Shown in pieces: positions 1 through 22,130 of a stretch of 64,000 nt of DNA; position 1 is the stretch's first letter, and every line of letters begins with the position of its first letter. The stretch is from Aplysia californica (taxonomy: Eukaryota; Mollusca; Gastropoda; Aplysiida; Aplysiidae): NCBI RefSeq assembly GCF_000002075.1, contig NW_004797288.1, positions 562,372-626,371 on the forward strand, in the 5' to 3' direction. Position numbers and translations under genes: made by a program. Below the pieces are notes generated by a model, which was not told where the DNA came from, did no database searches, and was given only the letters and a program-made list of their open reading frames with translations.

Positions 1-49
1 GAGAGAGAGAGAGAGAAAGAGAGAGAGAGGGGGAGAGAGGGGGGGTGTT
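1..49. repeat. GA-rich microsatellite
   Basis: Nearly pure (GA)n with G-rich interruptions at the window edge. It may continue upstream. No gene is visible between it and the MCAT start. Confidence 0.9.
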
Positions 50-1282
50 CACGCAGGAAGGATAAGTTTATTGGAAGAGTAATTAAAGGGAGTATTATTA
101 TTTGAGTCTCGGCCCGAGCCCTCGCTGAAAGCCTTGTCCGCAATTCACGGGGTGACATGGCAGGGGAAGTAACCGTATATTTAGAACACATTCTAATTAT
201 TTTACAAATGAAACACATAGGTATGCAATGTAATAAACAATTACACACGTTCTCGGAAACTTTTTGTGCAAGACTGAAACTAATCCACGACAGCCATGTT
301 GCTGTTTCAGAACTCCAATGTGCGTTGCGAATTTAAAAATATCCAGGTTTAATTGTCTGTGTCAATTAAAGTAGAATGTAAAGGCGACAAGGAAGCATGA
401 AGTGATAGTAGGCTAATGAGAAGAGGTCGGAAGAGAGCCGTACGGAATGCATTAAAATGGGGTCCTTTTACGTTTGTTGAAAAGCAAAAGATAAAGTAAA
501 TTCAAGGACTTTATAATTTTGTAACCTCCTTGAGTAAATTCAAATACGGTACGTAGACCTACAGCTTTGCAAGGGATACAAAACAGACAATACAATAGCA
601 AAACTTTATTGGTGGGGGCGACCGAGGGGGGAAATGAACGAAAATACTGATGGAGGCACGGCAACCATGCAATACAAAACTCAATGTATGTAGTCTAGAG
701 AAACGTTATCAAATTTTGGGGAGGGGGGGTGTTTGTTTGTTGGGGGGTAGTTGTTTTTGTTTGTTGTTACTGTTGTTTTGTTTTGTTTTTGTTAGTTTGT
801 TGGGGCTTTTAAAAAAATCAAAACGGGTTTAGCCCCTTTTACCTTAAGTAGTCTGGAAACAAACCAAACCAAGGAATCATGAATTCTAATGGACATACAG
901 ATACACTACAGCATGATAACTCAGACACACCGTATAGGCCTAGGCTAACACACCATCACGTTACAATTCGTAATTACTTATCACCGTTATTCGATTATGC
1001 GAAACATTTCTTGTCCGGCCCGACAAGCCCCCTTCTTTTGTCCTGCGCAGAACGTACTTTCGTTTTCCTAAGAAAGAAAGGACGTGGTTCAGCCCGGTGT
1101 TGTCGTCGTCGGTGTAAAACCCCACCCGAGGCCAACGTTTCAACGTACTACACCGAGGATTTAGCTGATCAAATTTAACACTTTGGGCTTTCAAAGTGTA
1201 ACAGTTTTATCTGTTAACGTATTTTCAAAGAACTGTGAACACGTAGAATCTACTTGTATTTTTTTTTTCATTCTGCATCAGA
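50..1282. other. Upstream region of MCAT, no gene recognised
   Basis: AT-rich DNA with T-rich and G-rich runs near 720-800. The 950-1180 part is less AT-rich, contains CpGs, and is where the MCAT promoter and 5' leader would be expected. No TATA box or initiator could be assigned. A 99-codon plus-strand frame at 879-1178 and an overlapping minus-strand frame show no recognisable domain and are treated as chance. Confidence 0.5.
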
Positions 1283-10069
<8,787 letters not shown>

Positions 10070-10249
10070 CAGTATTGGTATTTCTATCCTTATGTTCTCT
10101 TGTCTTTTCCACTTTTAGCGTAGAATTTGAGATTGTGATTAGTTTTGGAAAGGAATGTCAGTTTTTAATCTGTTTTAGGTATGAGTGGAAAAGTTCTTTA
10201 TATATTTTTATGACCAGGTCTGTGTATTAAGTTGTTGAACGTTTTTTTA

Positions 10250-10255
10250 AATAAA
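10250..10255 (+). terminator. MCAT: Probable MCAT polyadenylation signal
   Basis: Canonical AATAAA 181 bases after the MCAT stop, followed by T-rich sequence. Other signals further on cannot be excluded. Confidence 0.6.
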
Positions 10256-10269
10256 GTATTTATTTCCCT

Positions 10270-12895
10270 GTTTCCACCAGCTCTACTTTATCAAATTAAT
10301 GCTGAGATTACTGAGAAATGGAACCTGTGTTTTCAAGAAAAATGTTTTGTTTATGAAAGAATGAGATATTGTTTTATTTCTTGAATACTTATTCAAATTC
10401 ATGTTGTAAATGAAACTTACATTTTGTCAGATGGGTTCTTGTTTGTGAGAGTTACACTAGACACTTTGATGAAAGAGTTACAAATGAGATTAGTCACTTT
10501 GCTTTATACTACTTGAAATTAAAGGAGCTCAGTGAGGACTCAGGACCACTGTCAGTAACATCATTTTAAAAATTTTAAGTTAAAAGCTGTTATTTTGCTG
10601 TGTTCGATATATTCCGTGGCTTCGTGTAAGATCCCAACAAACGTCAAATTGCAAAAAAGAGTTTGTCAGAGTCTTGCATACAGCCATCGATACAAGAAAT
10701 GTGTTGTCTCTATTACCTCTTTATATCAAAAGTGCAAACTGTTGGATAGGTTGTGTTTACTTCAGGTATGTGTTTCATCACATTATATCCCCGAAGAGTG
10801 AGACGGCCCCTGATATCATATAGATCGCTTGTCGTGGTATATATGTGATTTATATTAAAATCAAAAGTGTGCAATCATTCAGGACTATTTTGTGGGGTGC
10901 AGAATTAAATAACATGCCACTGAAGCTATGATGACTCAGAATGGATACTCTCTCATTAGGGTACCCTCTGCTGACCGCCCTATTGATAATGATTTCATTG
11001 CTGCTATGTGAAACAGATACTAAATTTTTCAAGAACGGTATGTGTAGCGGCAAATCAGTATGAGAGAGTAGCGAACAACCACTGTGTGCTGCTTCATAAC
11101 AGGAAAACTTTAGCTTACTGTATTGAAAACATGTTGGCGTTTTGTGTGGTAAATCTCTCCTCTTTTGTGACTATTGTGTTAATTTGTTGATGGACATGTA
11201 CCTAATATTTTAAATAACCTTGATGGGTTTGCTATGAATTTTGCCCGATTTATTTTCGAAAGTGTTTGTCTTTGCCATTTTGGACATTTTGTTTTATAAT
11301 TTTTATTGTTCACTCTGTCCTCACAAATCTGTTGCCTTGAAGCATCTGAGGTACTGATAAGATCTAGTGTTTCTATTTTATTTCTGTTGTTCTGTGGTCA
11401 AGTTTTTGTCATAAAATTTGACTGCCTTGGTAGTGTGTTCACTGTTGGGGGAGGGGGGGGGCTTTTTTTTTTTTTCTTTTTACAAATTAGTGCTTTAAAA
11501 AATGTATCTCTTAGTAACTCTTAGTATTCCTGTTTATTATGCTTTACTTGTTGATACTGCACTGGGTTTTTCTGATCTTGTGATTACTCCATTGCCTCAA
11601 GTGTGAAAGTATTTATTCATCATACATGTTTCTATTTGGTTTGCAGCAAAGTATCCATGTTGTTCCTTTTAAGTATTTCATGGTTAAAATGTTATCATTT
11701 CTGCTGTGTTACTGTCAGCCAATGGGATGCAGGTAAAGTAAAGTACCTGGTGCAAGATCATCTTAATACCTTTCATTGCTTTTTCTGAGGGCCATCATTC
11801 ACTGCTGCAGTGCATGGCTATAAACTGTATAACTGAAGCTATTAAAAAATGTATATTATTAAGCAGACGTGTTCTCTCTCTAATTCTGATTTAAAAGTCT
11901 TAGGATTGGAAAACAAAATGTTTGAATCAAATTTCCATTTCAATTTTTTGTGAGTTGAATACACAACAGGCATGTGGTGCATAGCAGCCTGGTTGTAGTT
12001 GTTGAGAAATAGCAGGCTGAGGTAGAAAAGTTGCAAGACCAATCAGATTTGTCTGTAATGATAATAATAATAGTAATAAAAGTTTGTTGTTCAATTATAT
12101 CTGACAAAGACTGGTGTGTCTGTGGAAGAGAATCTTTTTTAAGTGAAATAAAAGAAGTGCTTTTCGCTTTACACAAATTCTTTCTGTACATGTATCGCTT
12201 CAGCATTCTCAAATCTATTTCCTTAAGTTAAGGAAAGGATGTCCATCTTTTAAGAGAAACCCTCTTTAAAATATTAAATGCAGATCTGATTGTGTGGACT
12301 CTTGTCTCCTATGCATTGATTTAAGTTTCAGAATTTGGAGTCTTAATGGGCTACTGTGGATTTTGCTTTAGATGATGTTACCCCTGTCCGTACGTCATGT
12401 TTTACTTTCGTATTCGTACAACATGGGGAACTCTGTGCCACCACTTTCCAAAGAGGAAATTTACTAGTTAATCAAATCTGATCCGTACGCTATGCATAGC
12501 AGTCTGTCAAAATGATTTTTTGAGAAATACTGAAAATTTCAAAGAGATCTTCATACTAGAAGTATTCTAAAATGTGAAGAATACTACCCCAGGGGTACAA
12601 AATGACCCCATGGCATATGGATAGAGTTTAGGGCAGCTGGAAGGAATATTTTATCCAAAAAAGAGTAAGACTGTCCTGTTTCTGACCTTTTTTCCAGTAT
12701 GGACAATGAATATTATATGAGAAGGGCATTACATTTATTGGAAAATAATTGAATCAGAGTTCTTTATAGCAAAGTCCACTGTGTGTCAAAACATTACATG
12801 CACTTCCAACAAAAACCCTGTAGTTACCCAAATGAAAGAGTACTTGTTTTTATGAGAGAAAAAACTACAACAAAGCAGTACTTCGAAACTGTAGG
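10270..12895. other. AT-rich intergenic DNA downstream of MCAT
   Basis: No exon, RNA gene or clear transposon end was recognised. Frames are short and lack domain similarity. A poly-G/poly-T run lies at 11449-11476. It could hold extended MCAT 3' UTR. Confidence 0.5.
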
Positions 12896-12905
12896 CCTAC
12901 ATGGT

Positions 12906-13149
12906 AATTGTGAGGCGTGCTGACAAAATGAGTTACTTCTCACAATCCACAAAAGGAGATATTGGCCAAAAATCAACTTAAGACTCAAATTTATAGATTT
13001 TCTATTGATGCCATATTCTTTAACTATAACCTGTCTTTTATTATTTCATACTTATTTATTGTAAAAACGTCAGCTATAAACGTGGTGTGTCTATTTTGTT
13101 AAGGCTTGAATCCAAGAAGTAACTCATTTTGTCAGCACACTTCACAATT
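12906..13149. mobile_element. MITE with about 34-bp terminal inverted repeats
   Basis: The left end 12906-12940 and right end 13116-13149 are near-perfect inverted copies sharing TGCTGACAAAATGAGTTACT. The 244-bp unit is AT-rich and non-coding. Superfamily unknown, and the target duplication is not clear. Confidence 0.8.
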
Positions 13150-13271
13150 GTACTTTTACTTTTATGTTTGTGTGTATCTGTGTCTTTTTTTGTGCTAATT
13201 ATTCTTTATATTTATATTCTTAGCATCTTTTTAATTTTAGGGATGTTGTGATATGTCGGTTCTCCATTTCT

Positions 13272-13905
13272 CTGTCCCCGTAGAATTATGCAAATTTAGA
13301 GGGCCAAATTATGCACAGAAAAAGCAAAATTATGCAAAAATTATGCAAGTTAGCGTAACACCATTCACGACATGTTTTGCACTTTTTCAACACAAAGTTT
13401 CATGATTTTCATGTTTTAAGTACCGTAAAATTGAAAACAGAACATATCAGTATCAGTAATTTGTTGTGTATTTGGAAAAGAAAACAATACACATCAGTAA
13501 AAAAGAAAAAAAAAACAACCAAAAATAATAATCTCTGTAACTTTCAGCTGTAGATCTATAGAAGAAAGGAAAATGTTCTAAAAAATAAATGAAAAAGGAC
13601 CTCTAGACCTCTGATGCTGGCACATTACCAAAACCTGAAACATCAGCAGACATGAGAACAACAACTTTTGATGGATTGAAAAATTGAACATGCTCAAGGA
13701 ACAAAATCACAACCCATAACCAACTTTTCACTTAAATGAGACTTATTACGGTGATTACTTCCCTTTAGTCAAATGGCGAGGCGTTAGTTAATTGTTTAGT
13801 GAAAAAAAAGGGGAAAAAGCGCGGATAATCCAAAATTATGCAAATGTTGCAGAATTACGAAAAAAAAAAACGCAGCCGCACAATCACATAATCCTACGGG
13901 GACAG
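13272..13905. mobile_element. Non-autonomous DNA transposon with CTGTCCCC termini (634 bp copy)
   Basis: Inverted ends CTGTCCCCGTAGAATTATG and its counterpart ending CTACGGGGACAG. The perfect 6-bp repeat ATTTCT lies on both sides (13266-13271 and 13906-13911). Interior is rich in AAATTATGCAAA. It is the larger relative of 6315-6491. No transposase remains. Superfamily not assigned. Confidence 0.85.
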
Positions 13906-14506
13906 ATTTCTCATAGAAGCATTGAAAACATGTATGGAGCTCCTTCAGGGTGAGTATGATACTATAAGATATAGAGCAAAACTGTTGTTACAACAAGCAA
14001 TTGAATAAAGGTAAAAATGGAAACGCTTTTAATAGTTTCGTTTCACTTGTGCTGTTAAAAAATTGTATCGCCTTTGTATATGTGTTCTTCTACTTGATCT
14101 GAACAATGGAAGCTCATGTGCCTATTGCAGTGAAGCTTCTTAATGTGTATATCTGGGGGTTGGTCTAAAGTCTAAAACTTTCACCTTTCAGATGACCTCG
14201 GGAGGTCTTTGAAGGAATTAGCTGCGTGTTTTCATTGTGACCTGTTTACTTGTACAGTATTTAATTTTTTGTTTGGGTTGGGATTTTTTCCTTAGCAGAA
14301 ATAGTCTTATCTTGGATTTTCACTTTCCACTTCCAGTGTCTTTCTTTAAAGGAGCTCAAACTGACGCCCAGGATCTTCAACATTTTTTCCTCCGGATCTA
14401 AAAAAAATAGCTGTTTGAACTTGATTCTAGTTTTTCTAAGATATTTTTTTTAAGTTGTCAATATTTGTTCAAGGACTAGAATTGAACCAAGTACTTTTGA
14501 TATATA

Positions 14507-15286
14507 CAGTGGAAACCATATATAACAGGCCCGGTAATAACAGGGATCCGGCCGGTAGTAACAGGGATTTTTTAAATCCCCCGTTTTTTCCTACTCTTTG
14601 TTTCAATTTAAAGTTATCGGCAATAACAGGGCCTCGTCAGAGCCCAACCGGATATAGCAGGGACAAAGACTCGTTAACAATGAGGAGAGAGAGAGAGAGA
14701 GTAACGCAGTGATGGAGCAAGCCCACGCAAGCCATGCCGCTGCAAGCACACACAGCATGTGAAGCGAGAGAGGGCTGCGGTGTGCTGCAGACCTCGATCT
14801 AGCCAGAAACCTAGCAACACGCACGCGTAATGTGTCACCAACGATGTCAAGCGCAAGAGAAAATGCCTTTCAGTTGGCAAAAAATACGGAATAATCCAGG
14901 CTGTTGACAAAAAGCAGGCTCCACTGGCAGAGATTTGTCGTCAGTCCACAAGGGTCGATTCACACCATTATCAAGGATAGAGAGAAAAAAGTGGCAGCAT
15001 ACTCCAATGGAAAGTTTGCTCTGGATCGAAAGAAGATGAGACTACCCGATGCAAATACTATGGACCAAGCTCTTCTGATGTGGTTTAAGTTTAAGGAGGC
15101 AAGGAAAAAGTTGGTGCCAAAACCTCTGTTCGTGGGTACTTGTGGCAAGGGAAACTACCCATGAATAAGTACAGCTGGATTAGTCCACAAATGCTTACTT
15201 TCCTTGCATTTCTGATTTAACAGGGATCGGATATAACAGGACATTTTCTCTACTCCCACCATCCCTGTTATATCAGGTTTCCACTG
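14507..15286 (+). mobile_element. Tigger/pogo-type DNA transposon, internally deleted
   Basis: Ends CAGTGGAAACC and GGTTTCCACTG form inverted repeats extended by ATATAACAGG motifs, with the TA target dinucleotide on both sides (14505-14506, 15287-15288). Inside, 14848-15164 encodes in two frames a CENP-B-like helix-turn-helix region: KRKCLSVGKKYGIIQAVDKK, then IIKDREKKVAAYSNGKF and ALLMWFKFKEARKK. The DDE catalytic domain is missing, and a frame change lies near 14960. So this is a non-autonomous deletion derivative. Confidence 0.88.
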
Positions 15287-15394
15287 TACATATATATGAA
15301 ACAAGCTCGGAACTTCCTAACAATATGTGCTCCGCTCTTGTAGTGAAATGGTTTGACTTCAGTGCAATGTTCTTACATCGTAGGCCCTACTTTG

Positions 15395-15632
15395 TTTGAA
15401 ATATAGGTAAAGTTGTTCCCCCTTCCGATCCGGACATTGGGGATTGCCTTGTTTGTGAGACAACTTCCTGGGCCTTCGGCATACAGTGTATTGTGGTAGG
15501 GTGGCCAGATCCTTTCCACGCCGTCTTTACTTCCCCAACTCGAAGTCAGGTCCCCATTACTGCCGGGTGGGCAGGAGGGGGCGAACCCGGACTTTCCACT
15601 TCAGAGACGAGCGCACTGACCGCATCCCCGTT
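15395..15632 (-). mobile_element. tRNA-derived SINE (minus strand)
   Basis: On the minus strand GCGGTCAGTGCGCTCGTC (A-box region) is followed about 30 bases later by GGGTTCGCCCCC (B-box region, 15576-15588). The body runs toward 15400. No clear target duplication was found. Confidence 0.6.
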
Positions 15633-15850
15633 TGAAATATACAGCACATGTATCAAATAAACTGCTGCTGTCTTGTAAAAATCTGAATACAAAAGAATTA
15701 AATTTGTAGTTGGCACTGACTTTTGAAATGTGGATGAGGGTACCGAAGTTGAACTAGTTGAAGGGTGGCTCTAGTTAGTCCAATCTCTTAAATTCTTTTC
15801 CTTTTTTTTCCATTGCTTCCAACTGTCTTGCGGTGCTGTGTGTGTGTGTA

Positions 15851-16066
15851 GTGGCGCAAGCCTAGTGGTTAGGCTACTAGACCCATGTTCATGAGATTAC
15901 GAGTTCGGGGGTTCGAGTCTCAGTTCGGTCCAACATTGAGTCCTTGGAAAAGGGTGAAAAGACATTTTACATAAATTTCCCTAAAGGATTGGTTCTTTTG
16001 GAGATGGATGTTCTCGGAGGTCCCACCTCTTAAATAACCTAACAGTGTTCATAGGGGCGTTAAACC
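15851..16066 (+). mobile_element. tRNA-derived SINE (plus strand)
   Basis: A-box-like GCCTAGTGGTTAGG near 15860 and B box GGTTCGAGTCT at 15910-15920, then a body with GTCCTTGGAAAAGGG and a tail GGGGCGTTAAACC. It lacks a folded tRNA acceptor stem, so it is a SINE, not a tRNA gene. A similar GGGCGT(A/T)AAACC tail occurs at 61432. Confidence 0.75.
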
Positions 16067-16099
16067 TTTTGTTTCACCATTTTTATCTCGCTGTTTCCC

Positions 16100-17700
16100 C
16101 GCATTAAATTGCAGTTATTATGTTGGTGGGCTTCTCTTTGCTCAACCCCAATCAAGGTGGGAACATATCTACTCTTTTTAAAAAATGTAGGTGGTCTTAC
16201 ACTCTCAACACAATTCGAATCATTTAGGATGAAGGCTTCATTCCTGCCTGTCTGGGCCAGCATAGGCTAAGACTAAGAGGGATATATGTATAACTTTCCA
16301 GTACCTGTGCTCGGGTTTATCGGAGCAAGGTAAAGCGCGAACTTGGATACAGCGGGAGGGATTGAACGGGCTCTAGCTGAGGGGAAGGGTGTTGGGGGGG
16401 GGGGGGTGTAGGTGGGCTACAAACAGGCAGTCAGTGCTGTGGCGTTGTGACTGGCAACAGGCGGCAGAGAGAGATGGTGCTGACAGATGCGTTACCTGAG
16501 CCACTCCATAAGTGATATATGCCAAAGCCTACACACTCAGTATGAGAGGGTAGAGGCCATATCCCTAGGTCAGGCCAAAAAGTAAAAGAAGAGGAGAGCA
16601 TGTTGATTTAGGGTGTGATTCCTGATTCATCGAATAGCGATCATTGGTGCTCAGGCATACCATGCATCCACTTCACCAGTTCTACTGTAGGCCTACCGGT
16701 ACGATAGAGGGCACAAGCAACAATCACAAAGGACAGAGGAAAGATGGCTTCCAACTAAGACAAAAGGAAAGGCTTCTCACTCTCACTCGAATTAAAAATT
16801 AAAGGCAGAAATAATAATCAACGAAGTTGACAAGATAAAGAAGACTAATCAGCGCAAAATTTATTGATATGGAAGGGAGGTACTCATATTGATTTTAAGA
16901 AAGTTTCTGCTAATTTCCCCTTTGTACTCCTACAACTGAAACGTGCCTACAGCGGGATTTTCCTTCTGGAAACAAAAGTCCTGCTACTAATACTATAGTC
17001 GTGTTCTACTGTACCACCTGAGCTAACGAAGCGCCCCTCATCTGACCGACATGTTCAACAAACAAAACCATCACTGATCATCCCTTCAATGCCACAGGTA
17101 GCCTATATTGGCCCTTGTGCCGGGGGAAATCCCATGAACCAAAGCTGCTCAGGGGTGACCCCACTCTACATCTCATAACTTTTTTATTTATTAATATTTC
17201 AACGTGAATTTCTGCATGTACATTCTACATCGAACCACATTTCTATTGGTATAATCTTTGGAGAATTTCATAGAGAGATAGATGGAGAAAAGTAGGAGTA
17301 AGTAACATGATGCCAAAAACAACATAAACAACACACATTGGAGTAATGATAAACTGAGACAAAAAAAGGGAACACATGTTGTGTGAGTGTTTGCAGGTAA
17401 AGAAGAAGTGACAGTAAAATATATACATGTAAGCCCATCTGTGTTTACTGCCAGTAAATCATTTTTGTGTGATGGATAAGATCTAGATCTAATCTTCTCT
17501 TACTCTTAGAGCTGAAATCTGAATCTGACGCTTTCAAACGGGGGGAGGGGGTGATGGAGGTAAATATTAAGGGAAGGTACCCCAATAATAACTACAAGAT
17601 TTTATAAACCTCTGTCACAGTCCCGTAAATTCTACGGGCCATAGGCACAGCGCTACACGGTTCAGGCCCGTAAATTCGACGGGCGTGGTAGCGAAGAGGT
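16100..17700. other. Repeat-rich intergenic DNA
   Basis: A minus-strand tRNA-like segment near 17040-16900 (TTAGCTCAGGTGGTACAG) may be another SINE head. At 17620-17702 a GTAAATT(C)TACGGGC motif occurs twice and ends next to TTAA, resembling one end of a TTAA-targeting element. No gene was recognised. Confidence 0.4.
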
Positions 17701-19555
17701 TAATAATCTACCTGTAATTGCTTGAAGTCCCAGACCCAATCAATGCAATTTACATCATTCTCATTCAGGAGAAATGAATGCTGCTTTGAACCTGTTGGTC
17801 AGTGCTAGCCCGGACGGAGTAGGAAACAGTTTCCCAGTTGACAGACAGAGACACTTCAAAAAAGAAATTCCCCTTTATGAACTGAACTCACATCTACAGA
17901 AGCCAGAACCCCAACTCCACAGAAAAACCAGAAAGGGACACGAAACATGCATCCATCATCTATTTTATTATAGAATCAATGTTGAATAAGAAAGACAGCA
18001 ACGATGTGAGCATGACCATAAATATACATACAGCACGCTTGAATTATTTACAATACAAAATATACTGATGACACTTGCAGTTGAAAGGGGAACGTGTCAC
18101 AATGTGCTTTCCCCAACTGTGTCTTCTTATTCTTTTCAAATGTATAGCCTTTCTTTAAAAAAAAAAAACAACAACAAAAACAATGGCATTTGAAGCCGTT
18201 AGAAATTTTTCATGCATTTTTAAAGGAAAAAAATATCTTTCATTCAGCAGCATACGTAACATATATTCATTACCTCTTTATCAAGAAATGGCGTAATAAA
18301 TGGCTTCAAATGATATGTTTCACATCTGAATCAACATGACACACACATGGATGGAAAAGGAAAAGTCCATTAATTTTTCCCAAAGTAACATGAAAATGAC
18401 ATGCAGCTACGAGTCCACTAGTATAAGGAATCAATCAAAAGGTTCAACTAGGACAAACTAACCGTCATCATTGTTGATAGCACCCACTCTAATTTGAAAC
18501 CTTCAGCACAACATTACCGCGGAGCTTACAATGTTGCTTAAAACTCTGATTTCCAGAGGCATGTACATTAATAAATACTCTTTCAGACAAGTTGTTCATT
18601 AGTGAATTTATTGTCACTGCAATCCTATGTACAGTTTGAGAAATAAGTTAACGATTAAAAGAAATGTTTTTTCTTTTTCCATAACGGGAAACTGACGTCA
18701 GAACATTAGACTTTAAACTTTTTGTTGGGGTAGGACAACATCTCTTACTTGTCTGCAACTGTAATTTAACACATTTAAGTAAAAGTGGAATGATATAGTT
18801 AGCTTTGGCAATGGTAACATTGCTATAGCATCTATATTATCTTTTCACATGTCATTCAACAAAAGTATATATATATTCTGTCTCAATTATAACAAGAATG
18901 GTTTGAATGAATTGAAGTAAGGCAAAAAGTAATAGAATTTACATTATCAAAAGATAAGAACTAAAACATTAAAGTATTGAACCACTATGGGTTTTCTGAC
19001 TATATGGGACAAGGACCCAATCTCATTTTCATTTCTAAAAATTTTTGATAACATGTTAATTGTTATGGTGCACCACTGCAACTAACAAATTCTAGTTGGA
19101 GCTACAAGTGAGGAACAAATCAGAGGTGTCACATCAACTGAACAATGTCTGTTTCTCTGTTGGTGAAGACAATGCTGTAGTTGCATCATGTCTAAATCAA
19201 CACAATGGGAGTAAATACCTGTGCAGTAGCATTGTTTACAACAAAACCGTGTCTATTTTCCAAACAAGATGGCGTAATGAATAATCTCGTACCAACTGAG
19301 AGAACAGCACCCCTACCAGAAGAAAAAGAGGAGGGGGGTGAAGAAGGGAATTGCAAAGTGAGATTGCCAAACCACATCAACAACAAAATTCTGGTGCACA
19401 TGAAAACTACAAGAACAAAACATCACAAATTGAGTGTACAGTTGTAGTAATTCCTAACCACACTCACAGGAAGTTAACACCGCAAACTGGTTCTATCATT
19501 TCAAAGTGTAGTCAATGCAAAAACTATTAAAGATTTGAAGCAGAAGGAAACTTAA

Positions 19556-20382
19556 CCCTTGTCCTGCAGTGGACGGGTTTATGTCGCCCGATGAGTCTAT
19601 TTCGGCACCTGGCCTACGTTCTGGTCTCAAATCAGTGTAGCTCCTGATTCAGCGTACGCACATCATCTTACGTGAAATTCGGGTCCCAAATCAGATCCCC
19701 ATTCATGCAGGTCAAGTGTGTGCGCGTCAGTCTGCTTGAGTTTGTGTGCGTTTGTGGCCTTCTTCTAGAACCACCTGCATTGGTTCGTAATCGAGGCATA
19801 CGTCTCATTCAAAACACGCCAAGTTGGTAGCTCTAGATGTTCGTCCAATGAAATTATAGAAGAAACTGATCCACTTAGACATGAGGAGCTCGAAAGTATA
19901 GTCAAGAAACAAGACTTCCATTTTTCTATACAAAATCTTTCAAATGAGCTTGATTTTGTATGAAATGATACTACCTGATAAAAAAATAAGCTTGTTTGAT
20001 AGTTTTGAATACCATTGTGCAGGTAAAAAGAATAATTTGAGTGCAAAACATTAGGAAATTGACCTGTATTATCCCCTTTCGAACCGCAGGTCATTCATAA
20101 CAACAAGAGCGTCCAGAAAGGTTATTTGAATTGGTGTAACTACTCGTAATGTCTTATCAGCATGTGTTTGTAACACTTTATAAATAGAAAGCTATGAAAG
20201 ATAGAGCATTATTTTCATCATCGATTAACACACTCCCACAGTATTCATGGCGAAAACACACTTTTCCCGGAGCGCGCGCTGTAAAACAGTACACACTGAG
20301 TGACCCCGGTGGCCTGCCCGGCATGTCCGACGTAATCGGTTGCTGATAAGGTTCGCATCACAGCACAGACGCAGGACAAGAG
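19556..20382. mobile_element. TTAA-flanked piggyBac-like non-autonomous element
   Basis: TTAA at 19552-19555 and 20383-20386 bracket ends CCCTTGTCCTGC and GCAGGACAAGAG, inverted copies differing at one base. 827 bp, no recognisable transposase. TTAA targeting is typical of piggyBac, but Kolobok elements also use it. Confidence 0.8.
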
Positions 20383-22130
20383 TTAAGGCCCCTAAAATTT
20401 TCCCCTTTCAAATTTTTATAGAACCCCCACTAAAAACATTAACCCTTCATGGGTCTGAAAAACAATTTTCCAAATTTTGTAATTACAAAACATTCTACCA
20501 ACCAAAAGCATTTTGGGACTACCAAATACATGTACATAATATACATGTAAGAATTGAAAGACAAAACTGGAAGGACATGTAGCTTCCCAAAAAAATTATT
20601 AAAAAATCAGAATAATTATGTTACAACAAGAGAGTCAACTGCAAAGCTGAAGCCATTATGGTTATACAGCTGATAACTCAAGAAAATGTACAGAAACTGT
20701 ACATGTTCACAATATTGGGATTACCATAAAACTTATGAACTAGGAAAAGTGTAGTAGTGTAGTACTGTCGGGAACATTTTATAGTAACCATAAGACTCGT
20801 TATAAAAGAGGTATATCTCTTCCTGGCTTTATAATGTCATTTATTACACAGCTGAAACAGATAATTCTAACCTGCCAAAAACACATGACTTACGTTTGTT
20901 ATCACTTGAATAATGCGAGCAACACTGGCATAAAGCTAACACTAACAGTCCTTAAAACATAATGTTTAACTACGAAACACGCATTGCATTAGATTCATTG
21001 TAGCCACACATCAATAACAAGACAAGCCGTCTTTATGTCCTTAGCCAAGTTTACAACAGGTTTTTAGTAATTATCCACACACTGACCTCTGATAGAACAA
21101 TGTTGACTTTGAAGAATGCATGGTGGTGTGAAGCAGGGACATGGGTGGCAGAGCTGACATAAGGAGACATGCATGAATACCCTTGGCAATCTCAGACTCA
21201 GACGGTGTAGCAAGAACTCACTGCTTTTTTGTCCATCCTTGCCCACAAACAGTACAGCATTCCACTGGCATTTTAATATGCTGAGTCAGAATCTTTTTTT
21301 GTGTGTTGATGTTCTGATATACCCACCCAAAATTTCCTTCGTATATCAATAAAGTTATTTTTCTTATCTTTATTTTAGACATAACATCCCACTTGCACAA
21401 ATAGTGACACTAAGCATTAGTTATGATGTTCACAGATCAGAAATTTTTTATCCCCTCCCTCCCACATAGACACTATGAGGAGAGGAGAAAGGACTTTTTT
21501 TAAAACTGGGGTATTATTTTCAATCCTTATCACTCTTGATTACCGATGTGTCCAATCCTGATCACATTGCAAACCCCAAATTTAACACTAACATCTGCAA
21601 CTTTATATGTAAATCAAAGAAATATCCACAAAGTGGGCTTATGTTGAATGTGCTATATCTGCTTGAACATCATACAGTAATACAGTTGTATCTTCCGTCC
21701 AGAAACACACAAAATAACAAATCTCTGCACAAGTGTCAACACACCCGATTTCTTTCCCATTACAAATCAACATAAGACTCCAGAAAAAAAAAAAAAAAAA
21801 AGAAAACCCTTCTGCTTTCATTTTAACTTTAAGACGTAGATATATTATGCTTGTTTTACTTGTCTCTTGAAATTTAATGTCTTTTATTAAAAGGATAAAG
21901 GTATTAATTCTTCATGCTTTATCTCAAATTTATGAATCAGGTTCAAATAGTGAGAACATGAAACAACAAAATCTGTGAAATCCAACACTTCACATCAGAA
22001 TTAGTTTTCAAATTGAAATTGCTCAAAAGGAACCTCCCCATACAAAAGTGAAAAATGAACAAAGCAAAACCAATGAACTTGTACTGAAAACTTAAAAGCA
22101 TTAATAATTTTTTGTTGAGATAACAATATA

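Noticed and set aside
879-1178. 99-codon plus-strand frame upstream of MCAT
   Set aside because: No recognisable domain, overlapped by an opposite-strand frame, and located where the MCAT promoter and leader are expected.
19096-19447. Overlapping short frames of 62-80 codons
   Set aside because: No domain similarity, no splice context, both strands open by chance in AT-rich DNA.
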